Shown: positions 13,972-27,492 of the stretch, in pieces
How the letters are laid out: the number at the start of each line of letters is the position of its first letter
Position numbering within the stretch: position 1 is the stretch's first letter
DNA from: Archegozetes longisetosus
Taxonomy: Eukaryota > Arthropoda > Arachnida > Sarcoptiformes > Trhypochthoniidae
Length of the DNA stretch: 64,000 nt
Assembly (NCBI GenBank): GCA_018873245.2
Contig: JAEMBT020000006.1
Coordinates: 1,677,855-1,741,854 of the forward strand
Direction of reading: 5' to 3'
The notes under the pieces: model-generated
Told to the model about the DNA's origin: nothing
Seen by the model: only the letters and a program-made list of their open reading frames with translations
Database searches by the model: none
Made by a program: the position numbers and the translations under genes

Positions 13972-16900
13972 TTAAGATTCGCTTTTGTGTTCCCGATTCG
14001 ATCTATGACTATTGTGTTCGGATGTCGGATAATGTGAGTTCTCATTAGTTTTTTCCCATAAAAATATTTCTCCAAAGCCAAACTTATTATGCAATAAAAA
14101 TACTCAATTAAGACAAGAAAAATAGTTTCTTCATTGAATAATCTGATTAATAGAAACATAACTCGAAGCCATTCATGAATAATTATGAAAAAATCGAATT
14201 AAGTTAAAATATTTCTTTCTCTCTCTCTCTAAACGTGAAAAGTCATCAAAGTTTTCCATCAAAGATCTTATCGTCAGTTTCATTTCATAATAAAAAAAAA
14301 CTATTAATAAAAGAATTTCTAGCAAATTTCAATATTCCAGATTTCCCTCATTTCAAACATGACTTTCATACAGAAATAAAATTAAAAAAATGAAAAAAAA
14401 ATAAAACAGGCATTAATTAAGATAATTGTATATCACACACAAAACGCATCGTCTTTAGTATTGAATAGTTGCCCACACATTCAAAGCGACACTTATACCA
14501 GATATTGAAGAAAGCCTTGAGTGAGAAATAATCTTTTTATTTTTTTCACTCGACGAGTAATATTAAAGAATGAACGCAAACTCATGTATGACTTCTTATA
14601 ATCTCATTAATTTCTTAGGTTCCCAGGACTTTCTCGTGCATCAACGCCAGAGACAAGTAAATCAATAATGACAACTCAATAACTAATGGCTTATCAAAGG
14701 TTTATTCTATTAATACTCATATTAATTAACACTTTCTATTCCTTACGCATGAAAGGTATGAGTGTATGCGACTTATAGATAGAGACGAGGCGGATATCGC
14801 CAATCTAGATGCGGAAGATCTATATTTAGCGGGGAGACTTTATGGTTTGGAACCTTTTGTTGTTGAAGAATATAACGGAAGTATGTACTTAAGTCTAAAG
14901 CTTTTTTATGGATTTTATGGATTTTTGACTTTTTTCTAAATGACATTAGTTTCCATAAATTTTTGTAAACAAATACAAATTGTAATAAGTAGAGTTCATT
15001 GGGTTCACACAAATACTGGCAAGTTATCAAAATTACAAATTTATTAATGTACGAAACTTTTATTACGATTAGACTTACAATAATAAATAAAAAACTTCTG
15101 ACCCAAGTTAAGGCTAAGCCTATTTTGATTCACAATGAAAACATGAAAACATGTGATTTCGCAGTTGCATCACATGAAAGAACAAAATAAGTTTCATTTT
15201 GTTTTGTTCTGTCATAAAAGAAAATTTTGAAAACTTTAGTAGAAGTCAAATTTAAATCTTTCTCACATAAAGAGATAGCATTTCAAAAATGATTCTAAGC
15301 TTTGCTTATTTCATACTCAAGTTAATTAAGTTTGAAAACTTTCATTTGAAGTTTTGTTTTATTTATTCCTACCACAAACAAAACTTAAAAATTTAGATGC
15401 AAGAGAATACATGAAAATAGTATCATAACCTCCCAAAGTGTATAATTATGTAATAGTGAAACAACTGCATACTATAATCTAATGCCTACACATTTCATGT
15501 GATTATGGAAATCAGTAACACCTCCAGTAAGTCATTCCTACTATTATTTTCAATTGTAGATTTTGAAGGAAAACAGTATTTTTTAAAACTTTAAATAGGT
15601 AATATATATTTTTGAGACTCAATAATTTATCTCGGATGACACTTTTGATAGTTAATCGAGGTTTGCATTAGCTGATCAACATATGAACCTAATGATGACT
15701 TTTAAAGCAAATTTAAAGACTGCTAGTATAACGTTGATTACCCAAAAATGACGAAAGTTTTTCAAAAGTTACGATCATTTTACATAAATTGCGTGATTGA
15801 TAGTAATTCTTGATTTTCTATCTTTGATAACTCAGGATCTGATTATCTTATTCTCTAACTCGTAAGATTATTATCAATTTTATTATAGAGTTTGAATAAT
15901 CGATAACTTTTTTCTAGCAATATATGAATTTTTAAAAATAAGCTATTCGAATTTTCTTATCACACAATAAAACAAAATTAATAAAAAATTACCTAAATAT
16001 AAAGACGATAAAGCAATAGAGTGGACTTGAGTGTTAAGCATATATTTAGATTTTTTATCTTATGAAAAGAGCCATTCAAAAACTTGAGAGTCTAATGATA
16101 TGACGCTAAACTTTCATTAAACTTGGAAATAATCAAAGTAATTACATTTTCATGCAGAAATCTATCGATATCGTTCGGGCGTTTTAATTCCTCGTAATAG
16201 TGACATAAATACCATAAATGATCTGAAGAATAAGAGGGCATGCCTTGGCGCTTATGGTCACGATGCTGGTTGGGATATTCCAATTGGGTTGCTTTTAGCA
16301 ACAGATACTTTAGTGCCTGATTGTAGAGGAGAACTATATTCTGTGGAGCAGTTCTTTGGTCCGAGTTGTGCAGCAGGAAAATGGTCTAACGATTCATTTT
16401 TGGATGAAGAACTAAGTAATTAATATAATTTATGTTTATGTTTATCATTCTCTTCAGGAAAAATAATTTCTTTAAAATCGTACTCAGTTTTGAACAACAA
16501 CTTTATCAGGTAGTTTGTGATAAGATAGCAGTCTATATCATATTTACAATCTTATAAGATTTTCCTAATTTTATTTAGTTATTTAAAAGTCATATTTTAT
16601 TCGTAATTATAAATTAATATCTGTTGATTTTATCAAGATTCTTATGAATCGAAAATATTCATAATAACTTTATGAACTCTTAGTTGAGACCTTGTTCTTA
16701 ATAATTTTCAAAGAAATGCCGATCCCAAGCATCGCTAAAGTTTTCCTGAGTCATATCTACTTCCTGTGAATAATCATAAGCTTACAGTTTATATCTCTAT
16801 TCAATTTAATTGATTAGCTATAGTTGAAATTTTTATTCATAGCCTGTAGTATCGCAGCAAATATCCGTCCACTATAATATGATATGATTCTACAAATTAT

Positions 16901-19900
16901 TATTAAATTATAGCCTTCATTACAAAATGACGCCATCAATCTTTATTATTCAAATATTATTTGAGTAATAAATGATATTTCGATTCTTATTTTTCTATAT
17001 TTTATTCAATCCTTGCATCAATTTCTGTCAAAGAGCTTTCAGAAACTTTTCATATCCCACATAACCTTTTTTAAAATTAATAAAAATGCAAATTAAATAA
17101 TGAAAAACATTCTTCTCCTACAGAGAAACGTCACCCCAGTTTGTGTTCTACATGCAAAGATCCGGCAACTTGTTCATCAAGTGATCCTTACTCTGGCGAA
17201 GAGGGAACCATTAAATGCCTTCTTGAAGGTCAAGGACAGGTCGCCTTCACTACTATCGAAGCCGTAGAAACTTATTTCCAACAGAGACCTGATGATAGAG
17301 ACAATTATCAGTTTTTATGTCTCGATGGTTTGCGAATGCCAATCACTCGAAGAGCTTGTGAATGGGCTCGAAGACCAACAAATACCTTTGTCATACGCAA
17401 AGGAAGAGGTGAAAAATGATCACTTTTAGAGTAGATAATAATTATGATTGTATCTAACAATGCAAACTCACTTGAGGTCTCATTTGAATGCAAAATAGTT
17501 TTTGAAGTCCTTGTATTTTCTTCACAAAACGGTTTTTTCTTCTTTTTTGTAAATTTTTCTCTTGAATTTGACCGAAGGATATGACATAAGCTTTGGTAAT
17601 GCATTAGTTAAGCGTTTCAACAGTTTTTATTTGACAAATGCATTAATCCTCATTTATATGATCCTAAGCTTTTACGACGGTTTCAATCGATTTATTTATT
17701 CTATCAGTTATTTTTACGTTTGTCCGTCAAATATATAATCCTTATTTAACTGATGAAAAGATAACTTAGAAGATTATTGCGTATGAGTGCGTACTATTGT
17801 ATAGGAATATCTCCTTAGTTTACTATTTCTCGGAAACAAATTAGAGAAAAATGACTTCAGGAAAAACTGTTACAACTTAAGTCTTTAGATTACCTAATAC
17901 TTTTATTGGTATTTTTAATGACCAAAAGTTATTTACTTAACATTGACTTAAGTACTAATTGCTTAGATATTGATTGCTAATAAATGCAAATAAGCCGAAA
18001 ACTCAGTCTAAACTTGTAATGAATCAAACGCGTGGGATTTCTATGAACAAACAAACAACTTCCAATTAAAAATTCCCAATTGTATTTGTTTCAATTCACC
18101 AGTAAATGATTTAACTGTCATTTTTTACGATTTCCTCTAATATCACCGCTAATGATATTATCAATTCGTAAATACGCATAACTTATTCAAACCTTTTTTA
18201 TGTTTTGGCATATTTAATATACATTTTGGGCGGATATTATCCAAACTAATAGAACGACAGAAAGATTTTTATCTGCGATATTTGCAGCAAATATTCTTCC
18301 GTTTCTCTCAACTGCGTCCTTCATGGTTCACACAATCGTTTGTATCATCAGAGAATGTCACTCAACTGGTTTCTATGCCCTTCAATGCACAGCAGTGGGA
18401 CAAATATCTAGGTATAGAAAGCACTTATTCATTACTATACTATTTACTACTGTTTTTTATTAAGTTGAGTAATACTACATACTATCAGTGATAACATTAG
18501 CATCATTTTGAACAATCACGCGATCAAGTATGATAGATTATTGTTAAACTTAGTCTATTATTTTGCGCGTTATCTGCTTTACTACTTCTTTTCTATTGTG
18601 TTTATGAAGTGCCACTTTTTAAATAATGGATTAGAAAGTTTTCAAGTTTTCTATACTTAATAAACTTGAAAATCTTCTACAATAAGTGCTACTTTCTTGA
18701 CTTTGGGCGTTCCTAATTATTCATCTGAAAGCAAAGCAAACTAATTGTAAATCACTTATGCTTTTCAGAATATCAATCAGCTTCAATATTCTCAATGCAA
18801 TTCTAGAAAGTCTCACAAAATTCTTATCAATAATTCGAAACGCCTCAAGCCTTCTTCAGGTTTTTTTGTGTTTTTCAGTATTAGCCAAAGAGTTGAGTTT
18901 CTCTCGCATTTGTTGACTCTCATTTAATAGAAACATTTTTTGAATAAAAAATTATCTTGAAAACTTCTGACTAGAATTAATGCAAGGGCTTAGGAAAATG
19001 GCTCTCAATGAATAGATTATGATTTTAATGCAGATACAATCTTATGAATATAGAAATTCATTAAAAGATTTGTTTAATTATATGACTCAAAATTGTTTCT
19101 TTACATTATAAAATCCGTAAAGTTATTTGTTTGAAAACACAAGATTTTCAAGATCACAACAAAGCATTCGATTAGCTTTGAAGCGAAAACTTTTTAAATA
19201 GCTTAATATCCATCAAAATTTTAAAAATTATAAGCTTTAACATATAATTAAGTTTTCAATGAAGTATTTAAACAAATTTATTTTGAAATAAACTGTCAAT
19301 AAATAAATAATTATTGTAGTTATGCTAAGAATAACTCATGATGTCTTTATTTTTTCAATTCATTGAAAGATACAGATAATTAGAAACTTTTCAAGCCTAT
19401 CTAGTTGATGAATGGAAAAATTTCAATCAAGTTGCCTCACAATGAAATCCATGACTAATATAATGTAATTCTCAGAAAATCAGTTTCATTTTGTAAATGA
19501 ATGATTCATTTATCTTCTTTGATTCATTTGCACATCAAAACAAATAACATTTGAATAGAAATTAGATTGAGATTGAAATGTTTTTGAGTTCGACTAATTA
19601 TTATCATTGAGAGGGAAATCCATTTAAGCAATTAATGATATTGCAATCTAACAGTCAGCTTACATGAAGGATACAAATTATATAATTAACAATAATTGTG
19701 GTTTCAATGCTCTGTCGTCAGAGTTATTATACAGCGCTGTTTAGTCATACGTTCAATCTAAGAGTCCTCAAAAACTAATCAAACCTATTTCAAGATACAG
19801 TAGCTGTAGAAATGATTCAAACTTAACTGAATCAATATTACATAGATAGTAACTAGTGAGAGGAAAAGTATGTCTTACTTATTTGTCAATGCAGCAAAAT

Positions 19901-22287
19901 TCGTAATTACATTTTAGAATCTATAACTTGTTTTTATATTTACAAACACTGGTGTATGAGAGTCTCAATAGAATATTATTTTTTTAGTAGTTTATTTTTT
20001 AACCAGTAGCTTCCGAACTGGACTTTACGGTCCACTAATGGACCCCGAAGTCAGAAATTTAACGTTAGGTTCTATGGAAATCATTTAGTGAGTCCTATAC
20101 AAGTGGTTTAAGAGCCGAAAAGTTTAAAACCATATTTTAACATACTGTTGAGGGTACAGTATTCCACTGAAGCAACAAATTATATTTTTAGCTCAACATT
20201 ATATTTAATATATTAATATATAAATATTACGATTGGCAAAAATATACGCTTTTAAAATGATTTATTTTCAATTCAGGATAAACAGTAAAACTTCATTTTT
20301 TAATTTTCAATGTGCTATATTTAAGGTTGTGCGATTTTAACGGTCGCATCTAAAAGACTTCTGTATGTAATTAGGTTTTTGTAGAATTTACCAGGCCTTC
20401 ATTCAATAAACTATGAATAAGTGCACAAAAGAAATCCAATTTCACTGTAAATAAAATTTACTTATTTCTCTTTTATGATGATTCATATCTTGTGAGTGAA
20501 AAGATTTATAAACACCATAAAACTTAACAAAACTGAGTGTTCTTGAAGTTAAAATGAAAAAACTTGAATTGTCTGTCAAAACTATCATTTCATAATTGTT
20601 CAACTATACATAAAATATAAGCTTGAAATTGTAATGTTTCAATTTTGACACTAAAAATTCAACCTTTAAGCTGATTAAAAACACATAAAATCTAAATTTG
20701 AAAGCACTAAAATCATAAAAGTTATAGTATTTTAATGAATTTGATTTCTATTTATACCTAAGGCAATTATATTCCGTCTATTGAGAAACCACTGCCTGGA
20801 TGCGAACGAAAAAACCTAACCTTCTGTCTGACATCATCTAAAGAGTTGGCAAAATGTTTGGACTTACAAAAGGCTGCGTTTGCACGAAGAATAAGACCTC
20901 AGATCAGGTGCCATTCAGCGGACTCACGAAAAGCGTGTATCGAAGCGGTTAACAATCGAAAGGCTGACATAATAACACTCGATTCCGGACACTTCTATCA
21001 CGCCTCAAGGTTTTGATTGATTAACATTTCATTATTAGATTATCTAAATTACTCACTAATGAATTCATCGACACCTATGATTATAATCTAATCTAAAATT
21101 ATAATTCAATCATTATTTTCTACTTGTATACAATTTTGTCATGCACAGATAAAATTGTTTGTTTAATAAAAAATCTTAATTAAAAACATTTTTCAAAATA
21201 GCTATTCAAACCCTTTTCCAAACTTATGAAAACTTTCAATAGACTTATAAAATCTTTTTAACTCCTGATTAGATATGAATTTCTACTACCGATCGCAGCC
21301 GAAACCACTGATACCCCAGAATATTCTGTGGCAGTCGTTCGATCTGATTCGGACGTGACCTCTTTGGCTGAACTGAAAGGTCGAAGATCATGTCACACTG
21401 GGTTTGGACAGATGTCTGGTTGGATCGTTCCGGTCGGAGCACTCATTGAAGACGGCGTTGTTCCCAAGGATAACTGCAATCGCGCTCAAGAAGTCGCGGA
21501 ATTCTTCAGTTCGAGTTGTGTTCCCGGAGCTGCAGATGCCAGAATCAACTCGAACGGGACAGGAGTCGAGAGTCTGTGTTCGGCCTGTATTGGAGACGAC
21601 AACGGGAACCACTTATGTGAGATATCATCTGCAGAACGATTCAGTGGCGAAGAGGGAGCCTTTCGGTGTTTGGTCGAAGGCAGAGGTGATGTCGCTTTTC
21701 TCAGCCATATGACTGCTATTCAGCTTACAGACGGAAAAAGTAGCAAATTATGGGCAAAGAATCTGAGATCTATTGATTATAGACTTTTGTGTAGAAATAA
21801 TAACAACAATCAAAACGATAATCAAAATAATGGAAATCCTAATAGAATTAACAGTGGCCGATTCAATAGAAACAGTTTTCTGTCTCCTATTACTGAATAC
21901 GAAAGATGTCATATCGCAAAGATTCCACCACCTATCGTCGCTACTTCCTCTTCGACCTCAGAAGAGTTACGTTTTGATGTCTTACAACTTGTTATATCAT
22001 TGAGTGATATATTTGTCAACAGAGTTCCGCATTCTTTCAAACTGTTTGGCAAATATCGTAATGAATCTGATCTGATATTCAGTGATAGGACGACAAAGAT
22101 CACATCTCTTCCACCCGAGGCTACATATGCCGAAGCTTTGGGTAACTTTCTGCCACTTTTAGAGGATAACGATCCAGTGGTTTGTGCCAATCAGGCAGTC
22201 TTGCATTCATCAAATTCTAATTATTTGTTTTTTATGGCGTTTAATACATTTTTAATACATTTTATAATTGTTTACATTACTTGTTAA
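13972..22287 (+). CDS. Two-lobed transferrin with hydrophobic C-terminal tail (5' exon not found)
   Basis: Eight exons with matching phases: 13972-14033, 14619-14656, 14756-14880, 16158-16415, 17124-17408, 18253-18411, 20763-21009 and 21273-22287. They give 728 residues; the signal-peptide exon is upstream and unidentified. The N-lobe starts IRFCVPD, then has LDAEDLYLAG, ACLGAYGHDAGW, FFGPSC and NYQFLCLDG. The C-lobe starts LTFCLTSS, then has ITLDSG, PEYSVAVVRSDSD, SCHTGFGQMSGW, GDVAFLSH and IDYRLLC. Putative iron-ligand Asp and Tyr residues are present in both lobes. The anion-binding Arg of the SCHTGxGRxxGW motif is His in the N-lobe and Gln in the C-lobe, and no clear ligand His was found in either. 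The last 25 or so residues are strongly hydrophobic after Ser/Asn, as in a GPI-anchor signal, which fits the melanotransferrin/Tsf2 type. Exon 2 is only 38 bp. Confidence 0.9.
18412..20762. other. Large intron of the transferrin gene
   Basis: A 2.35-kb AT-rich intron between the N-lobe and C-lobe exons. I see no nested gene or element with clear ends. The other long transferrin introns (14034-14618, 14881-16157, 16416-17123, 17409-18252) are likewise featureless. Confidence 0.6.
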
Positions 22288-23529
22288 ATCATTTTCAAAC
22301 AACTTATTATGCATTTAGTAAATAATTATTGTACCAATTGACTGATTAACTTTTAATAATTGCTCACTAAATAAGTTTCTTTCTGTAATTCATCTATTTC
22401 TCTGATCGATAAAATTACTTTTTTCACTAAAATCAATAAAATTTTTATTTCTTGTACTCTTCATTCAATCTCAATCTAGCAAAGCTCAGGCTTTTTATAA
22501 TGATTTAGGTTTGAAATGATTTTTACATTAGCTTGTTTGCTACAACTCTGCTCTCACGAATCAATTGCTGCTTATTATGACTTGGTAGTATCTATTATTT
22601 GCATTAGTTGCTATTTCGCATTATTCTTAGTATAAAACAATATTAAAACAGAGAAACTAATGAGTGATATAAAAATGGGTAGAAAATTAATGTTTATTTA
22701 CCAGTTAGATATGAAGTACAAACTCTTGCTGCAGTTTTTGTGAGCGTTTTAAATAATTATAAGAAACTAACTATTAATATAAATGAGTTGACTCTATTTG
22801 CAATCTAAAGAGTCAGTTATAAAATGTGGTTATGATCAAATTAGCACTTAATACTGCATAGTTTGGCAATTTGAAAATTAATTTCATTCTAACTTTTGCA
22901 AATAAAAAATTTATTTTCTGAACTGTCAAATTCTTCTAGAGCTTTCAAAATTTGATGAAAATTTATTTGAATGTCAAGTTGTGTAAACATAAATGAGATT
23001 TTGTCTGGAAAATAGTTTCTCGCAATATTAAACAATTGATCATTGTTTAAGCTGGAATTTATTAACTTATTACGAAATTATGACTAACTCTATTAAATTA
23101 TATTGTCTCTGATTATATTTGTTTTATAACTGATAATTATTAAACAATTACAAATTAAGAAAGGAGTAAATTCATTTTATCTGACTTACTATGTTATATG
23201 ATACAAACACTTCAGATTCAGTTAAAATTCAAATTGCTTCTAAATGAAAATTTGGTTTAATCGTGACTTCGAACAGATTAATTAAAAGCTAAAAAACTAA
23301 TTGTACTACTCGATCATTTACTGGTCTGTTATTCGTCTGTCTGCAAATCTATTTGTGACAGGTTACCAGTGATAAAAAACGAGTAGTTATTCTATCAGTT
23401 AAAAGAGGAGTCATTTGTATTTTTGTGATTCGACTCAATTCAAAGCTAATTTGAGTAAAAGCTCTAAACTCATAATCATTTATTCTTAATTTAACGTTGA
23501 TCTGAGTGATTTTATGACTTTGTTGTCTC
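22288..23529. other. AT-rich intergenic stretch downstream of transferrin
   Basis: No ORF, repeat or RNA gene recognised. It includes the transferrin 3' UTR and ends where base composition switches abruptly to the G-rich LINE. Confidence 0.5.
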
Positions 23530-25880
23530 CGGGTATGTGATGCATTTCATACTACCCCTAAGGGCTCCAGAAAGGCGACTGCGCCCTCAGGTGCTCTGCA
23601 TAGAGGGAAAAGATCTATTTAGTGGTTATAGCATAGAGAGAAGAGATCGGGGCATCTGGAGATGTATCTGGTGGTTTCGGGGGAGGAGTTACAGAAGCGA
23701 CATCGGTCGGTGTCGCTTTATTTGATGCGGTACGGATAATCACGGAGGATAGGGGAGTAGTTTGAGGGGAGTTGGGTAGGGCAGAGCGAACTTTGCGGGG
23801 AAGGTTTCTATGTTGCTGATGTCGGCGGGTTTATGCCCTAATAGTTTGTTGGGGGATAGAGAGTTTATGCTAAGGACTGTGAAATTGGTGTGAAGGTTGG
23901 CTATTTTGAGGGGGATAGTTTCAGTATGGGGGCCTGAGTGTTTCGATAGGATTTGAGGGGAGTGAGACGAGGGTGTTTTTCATTTTGCGCGGCGAGAGTG
24001 GGGTAGAGTAAGATGGTGAAGAGGATAGGTGTGGTCGGTGAGCCTAGAAAAGAATTGGAAACCTGTTATAATTAAATGGGATGTTAAGGGAAGTACTTTG
24101 TTACATGGTGGAAGTGAGAGTGGGATGACATGAGGATGGAACCGGTTATTATGCGGAGGGCTTTATTTTGTATGATTTGGAGCTTATGCTGTTTGTAAGG
24201 GAAACAAGGAGAACCAGGAGGGGTGAGTATTCTAGTACGGAGCGGATCAGGATTTATAGAGGTGGGTAACAGTTTCTTTGTATTGACCCCAGGAGGTTGA
24301 GGAGAGGGCTTTGAGGGAGTTTAGTCGATGGCTGGATTTTTGTGTTATGTGGGTTATGTGCTCAGTGAAGGTGAGTAGTGGGTCGAGGATAACACCTATG
24401 ATTCTGGGGTTATTGACTGTAGGGATAGGGGTGTTAATGAGGGTTAGTGGGATTGGTATTTTAGTTCGTGTGGCTAAAAGTGAACAAACTACAGCTTGAT
24501 TTTTTTGGAAGAGATGATTAGGCGGTTTTTGAGGGTCCATTCTATTTCGGGAAGAAAGGTTTGAAGAGTGAATGTAGATGTTTTTGTTGGGGTGGATGGA
24601 TAGGAGGGTGAGCTTTAATGGAGAGGGAGGGGTGGAGGTATCTGATATGTAGAAATTGAACAGAAGAGAGAAAGAACTACACTTGTAGGATCCCAATTGT
24701 GTAAGTTTCTGTGGAGGCTAAAGGTATTTCTCAACTGTGCAGGCTTGCCTGCTTCGGGGGAAGTTAGGAAGCCAGCGTATGTCGTGATGGGGTGGGAGAA
24801 GGGGGATGGAGACGATGTCAAAAGCTTTTGAAAGGTCGAGACTGTAACGAATCGGCCACATATTTGTTAGAATTTTCAATAAGTTCTAAACTAATGATGT
24901 AAAAGTTGATGTATTACTGGGGTTTAATACGAAAAAGATGAGCAATAGTGCAATAAAAGGGCAAAAATGGCATGTTTTTAGATGTGCTACTCGGTTCAGA
25001 TAAAGAGTAACTTAAGATATACTTTTTTAGTATATGCAAGTTGTGGTCATGTAATGGAAAAATTGAATGCTTTTTATATAACTTGTTTTAGTGCGTTAAT
25101 AAAAATCATAGTTTGAAATATGAATTTAATGTTTTAAATACAATCTCAAGTAAATTAAGAGAAAAAGAAATTTGAAACTGAGTGTATTGGTCAATTGTGA
25201 CGATAAAGAGGCTCTAAGTCTGGGACGCAATCCCTAAAGGCCACAGAGACAAAGCGCAAGCGTACGGGTGAGGGTTAGGCTGGTTGAATCCGTTTAGGAT
25301 TGTTTTGGTCATTTCAGTAAGAGCGGTTGTTGTAGAGAGGATATATTCAAAAATAATGTTGGTGTGGATTTAGTGGAAGGAGGGGTTCTATGCGAGATTT
25401 CATAAGCCTTTCCATTACTTTTGAGATGGGAAATAGTAGGGAGATGGGTGGTGTGATGAAGGAAAATTGGGGGTTTGTTTTAAGAATAGGTATAGTTATG
25501 GACTTTTTCCAAATGATAGGGATCATGCATTTTTGGCAGGATGGGTTAAAAAGTTTAGTTAGAGCGGCTATTGCGTTGAGGCCATGGTGTCTGAGGTGGA
25601 AGTTGGATATTTCGTCGGGCCCAAGGGCGTTTGAGGTGGGTATTCCCTGGATAACTGCAAGGGTTTGTTTGTTTGAGAAGGGAGGTACAGAGGTATATAT
25701 GAGTTTGAGTTTTAACGGAGTGGAGGATTTTCCTATCGGATTTTACAGGGGGATACAGAATATGGAAGCGTAATATTCCATAGAATATTTGTCTGAGTTC
25801 TGTGGTTGGGGATGCGGTTTGCTGTGTTCTGGAATATGGTTTAATGGGATTGGAAGATACTCTTATTTATAGATTTTGGG
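23530..25880 (-). mobile_element. Decayed Jockey/CR1-like LINE (non-LTR retrotransposon)
   Basis: The plus strand turns sharply G-rich, so the coding strand is minus. Reverse-transcriptase pieces are recognisable in the right order on the minus strand. A WKKSITIPILK-like finger region with a KVMERL segment lies near 25530-25380. The motif-A block LDLSKAFDIVSIP is at 24840-24805. A thumb region with IIGVILDPLLTFTEH and LKALSSTSWG lies at about 24450-24250. The 3' part continues to about 23530. Several frame breaks and an AT-rich insertion (24846-25260) show it is long dead. Its C-rich coding strand contrasts with the AT-rich genome and suggests the active family kept a distinct codon bias. Confidence 0.8.
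24846..25260. other. AT-rich insertion inside the LINE
   Basis: About 410 bp of AT-rich sequence separates the finger region from the LDLSKAFD motif of the LINE, where a continuous reverse-transcriptase domain is expected. The composition change at both edges is sharp. I could not find terminal repeats or a target-site duplication, so the nature of the insert is unknown. Confidence 0.5.
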
Positions 25881-25902
25881 GTTTTTGAGAGACTGTGAGG
25901 TA

Positions 25903-25980
25903 CGGTACGGTGGTTAAGTGAATGGATAAAGTCCATCCAGCGTTGATACCTGAGTTTATTTCGGTTCGGGTCAGACTTGA
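25903..25980 (+). repeat. tRNA-Ser-like SINE head
   Basis: GTGGTTAAGTGAATGGATAA resembles the A-box/D-arm/anticodon-stem region of tRNA-Ser, and GGTTCGGGTC further on is a B-box. The anticodon loop is short and no acceptor stem forms, so this is a tRNA-derived repeat and not a working tRNA gene. Confidence 0.5.
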
Positions 25981-26059
25981 GTGTGATTAAACCTTGCAAT
26001 AAAAACTGAATTGACTAGAATCCAAAGTAAGGTGTCGTTGGAAACCTCTCACAAACCTA

Positions 26060-26510
26060 AATAGAATGATATCACATTTGGGCCCTAGGGACAAAGGGGA
26101 CAAAGTTGGGCCTAAGACCGTGTGTTGTGTATCAATACGAATGGAGGCTTGAGTGAATTCACATATCAAATATGGTGGTCTTAGGGCTAGGTCTTGAGAC
26201 TTAACTCAACTTTATTACTTGAAGAGTGTAGTCCATGGTATTTAATTGTACCTATTGGCGATTAATTTAACCTAACCACCACGAACCCGATTTAACCTAA
26301 GCTGACTATAGCATCAGATCGCTTCACTCGGAACGCTTCGCGACCTGACACAATTTTCACTTAGGCTAAATCACGCACGTGGATACTTAATTATTTTATA
26401 GAGAAATTTGAATATGCAAGTTGGACTAAGATCCCAAGACCTAGCCCTAGGACCACCATATTTAATATGTGAACTCCACTCGAGCCTCCATCATAGGAAG
26501 AATTTCCATA
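26060..26510. mobile_element. Short inverted-repeat element, relative of the 32359-33522 element
   Basis: Inverted copies of a roughly 65-bp block lie at about 26140-26206 and 26430-26492, both containing ATATGGTGGTC and AGGGCTAGGTCTTG. The outer left part (26085-26125) contains GGGACAAAGTTGGG-type sequence, which also marks the subterminal region of the element at 32359-33522. The two therefore look like members of one non-autonomous family. Ends not resolved. Confidence 0.45.
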
Positions 26511-27492
26511 CATTAGCGTAAAAGGGTGGATCTCCGGTTAAATTCTTGGCTTTCGACCTGCGAAGCCAAACAGTTTGCTTTATTGTGCTTACTGAGCATC
26601 GTTCCAGTGATGCTTACTCTATCCCCGATGTTTTATTCAATGCCCGCATGAATGGTATTTAGGCATGGCAGCATACATTTTGACTTGAATCTTTAGCCTG
26701 GCTTACATATACTGTATGTCAGTTGTCGGCCGTCACTGCGAGAAGGTAGTTCCCGGAGTCAGATGATTGTGAAACCGTGCGGATCCATTTTTTGCTCCTT
26801 ATTCCTTAATCTGAATAGGAATAGTAAAATCTGAAGATACTATCATTCTATAAGTTTCATGTTTCTGATTCATCATAATCGGTCTACCCCTGATTGACCC
26901 AAGTTTGATCTGAATCAATGCTATAAAAGAAGAGTACAGATTGAAGCTCTTGTCAAATCTTTTTTGTGCTTTATTTGATTTATCAGACATTAAAAGTTTT
27001 GAACTTTTCTCGGATGCATGGAGTCTAACAATCTGTCACATATTATCGAGAAACTTTCTTGAAATTTTCTATTGCACAAAATTTCTCTTAGGAGTGATTT
27101 TCTATTTTCTCAGCTCAAAATTGTTTTAATATAAATAATGTTACAAGTGATATACAAGATTAGCGACTCTAAAATATTCAAGATAAGACTTATTTTAGTT
27201 TTGGCATTCAAAGAAATCATAGCGTAGCAAAAGTACTCTCGAAAAACTGTTTAGAAATTTTCGACCACTATCCAACCTTAAGTCTATTGCAATTGATTTT
27301 CATATGGAATCCTTTAAGTCTTTGTTGCCTTTGAAGTGACAAAGTTTTTATTATAAAATGAAAGTAATCTTCAAAGTCAATATTATCTTATCTATTGTTT
27401 TATTACGTTTCACAAAAGATTTGTTTTCAAATGTGCAATAAATAAACATTAATTTTGTGTCTTTTTTAAAAAGATAGAGATCATAAGTAGAG
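26511..27492. other. Intergenic sequence without recognised gene
   Basis: The first 280 bp (26511-26790) are richer in G+C and look repeat-derived (they include a GGTTAAATTC B-box-like string), but I cannot name the family. The rest is plain AT-rich DNA. Confidence 0.35.
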
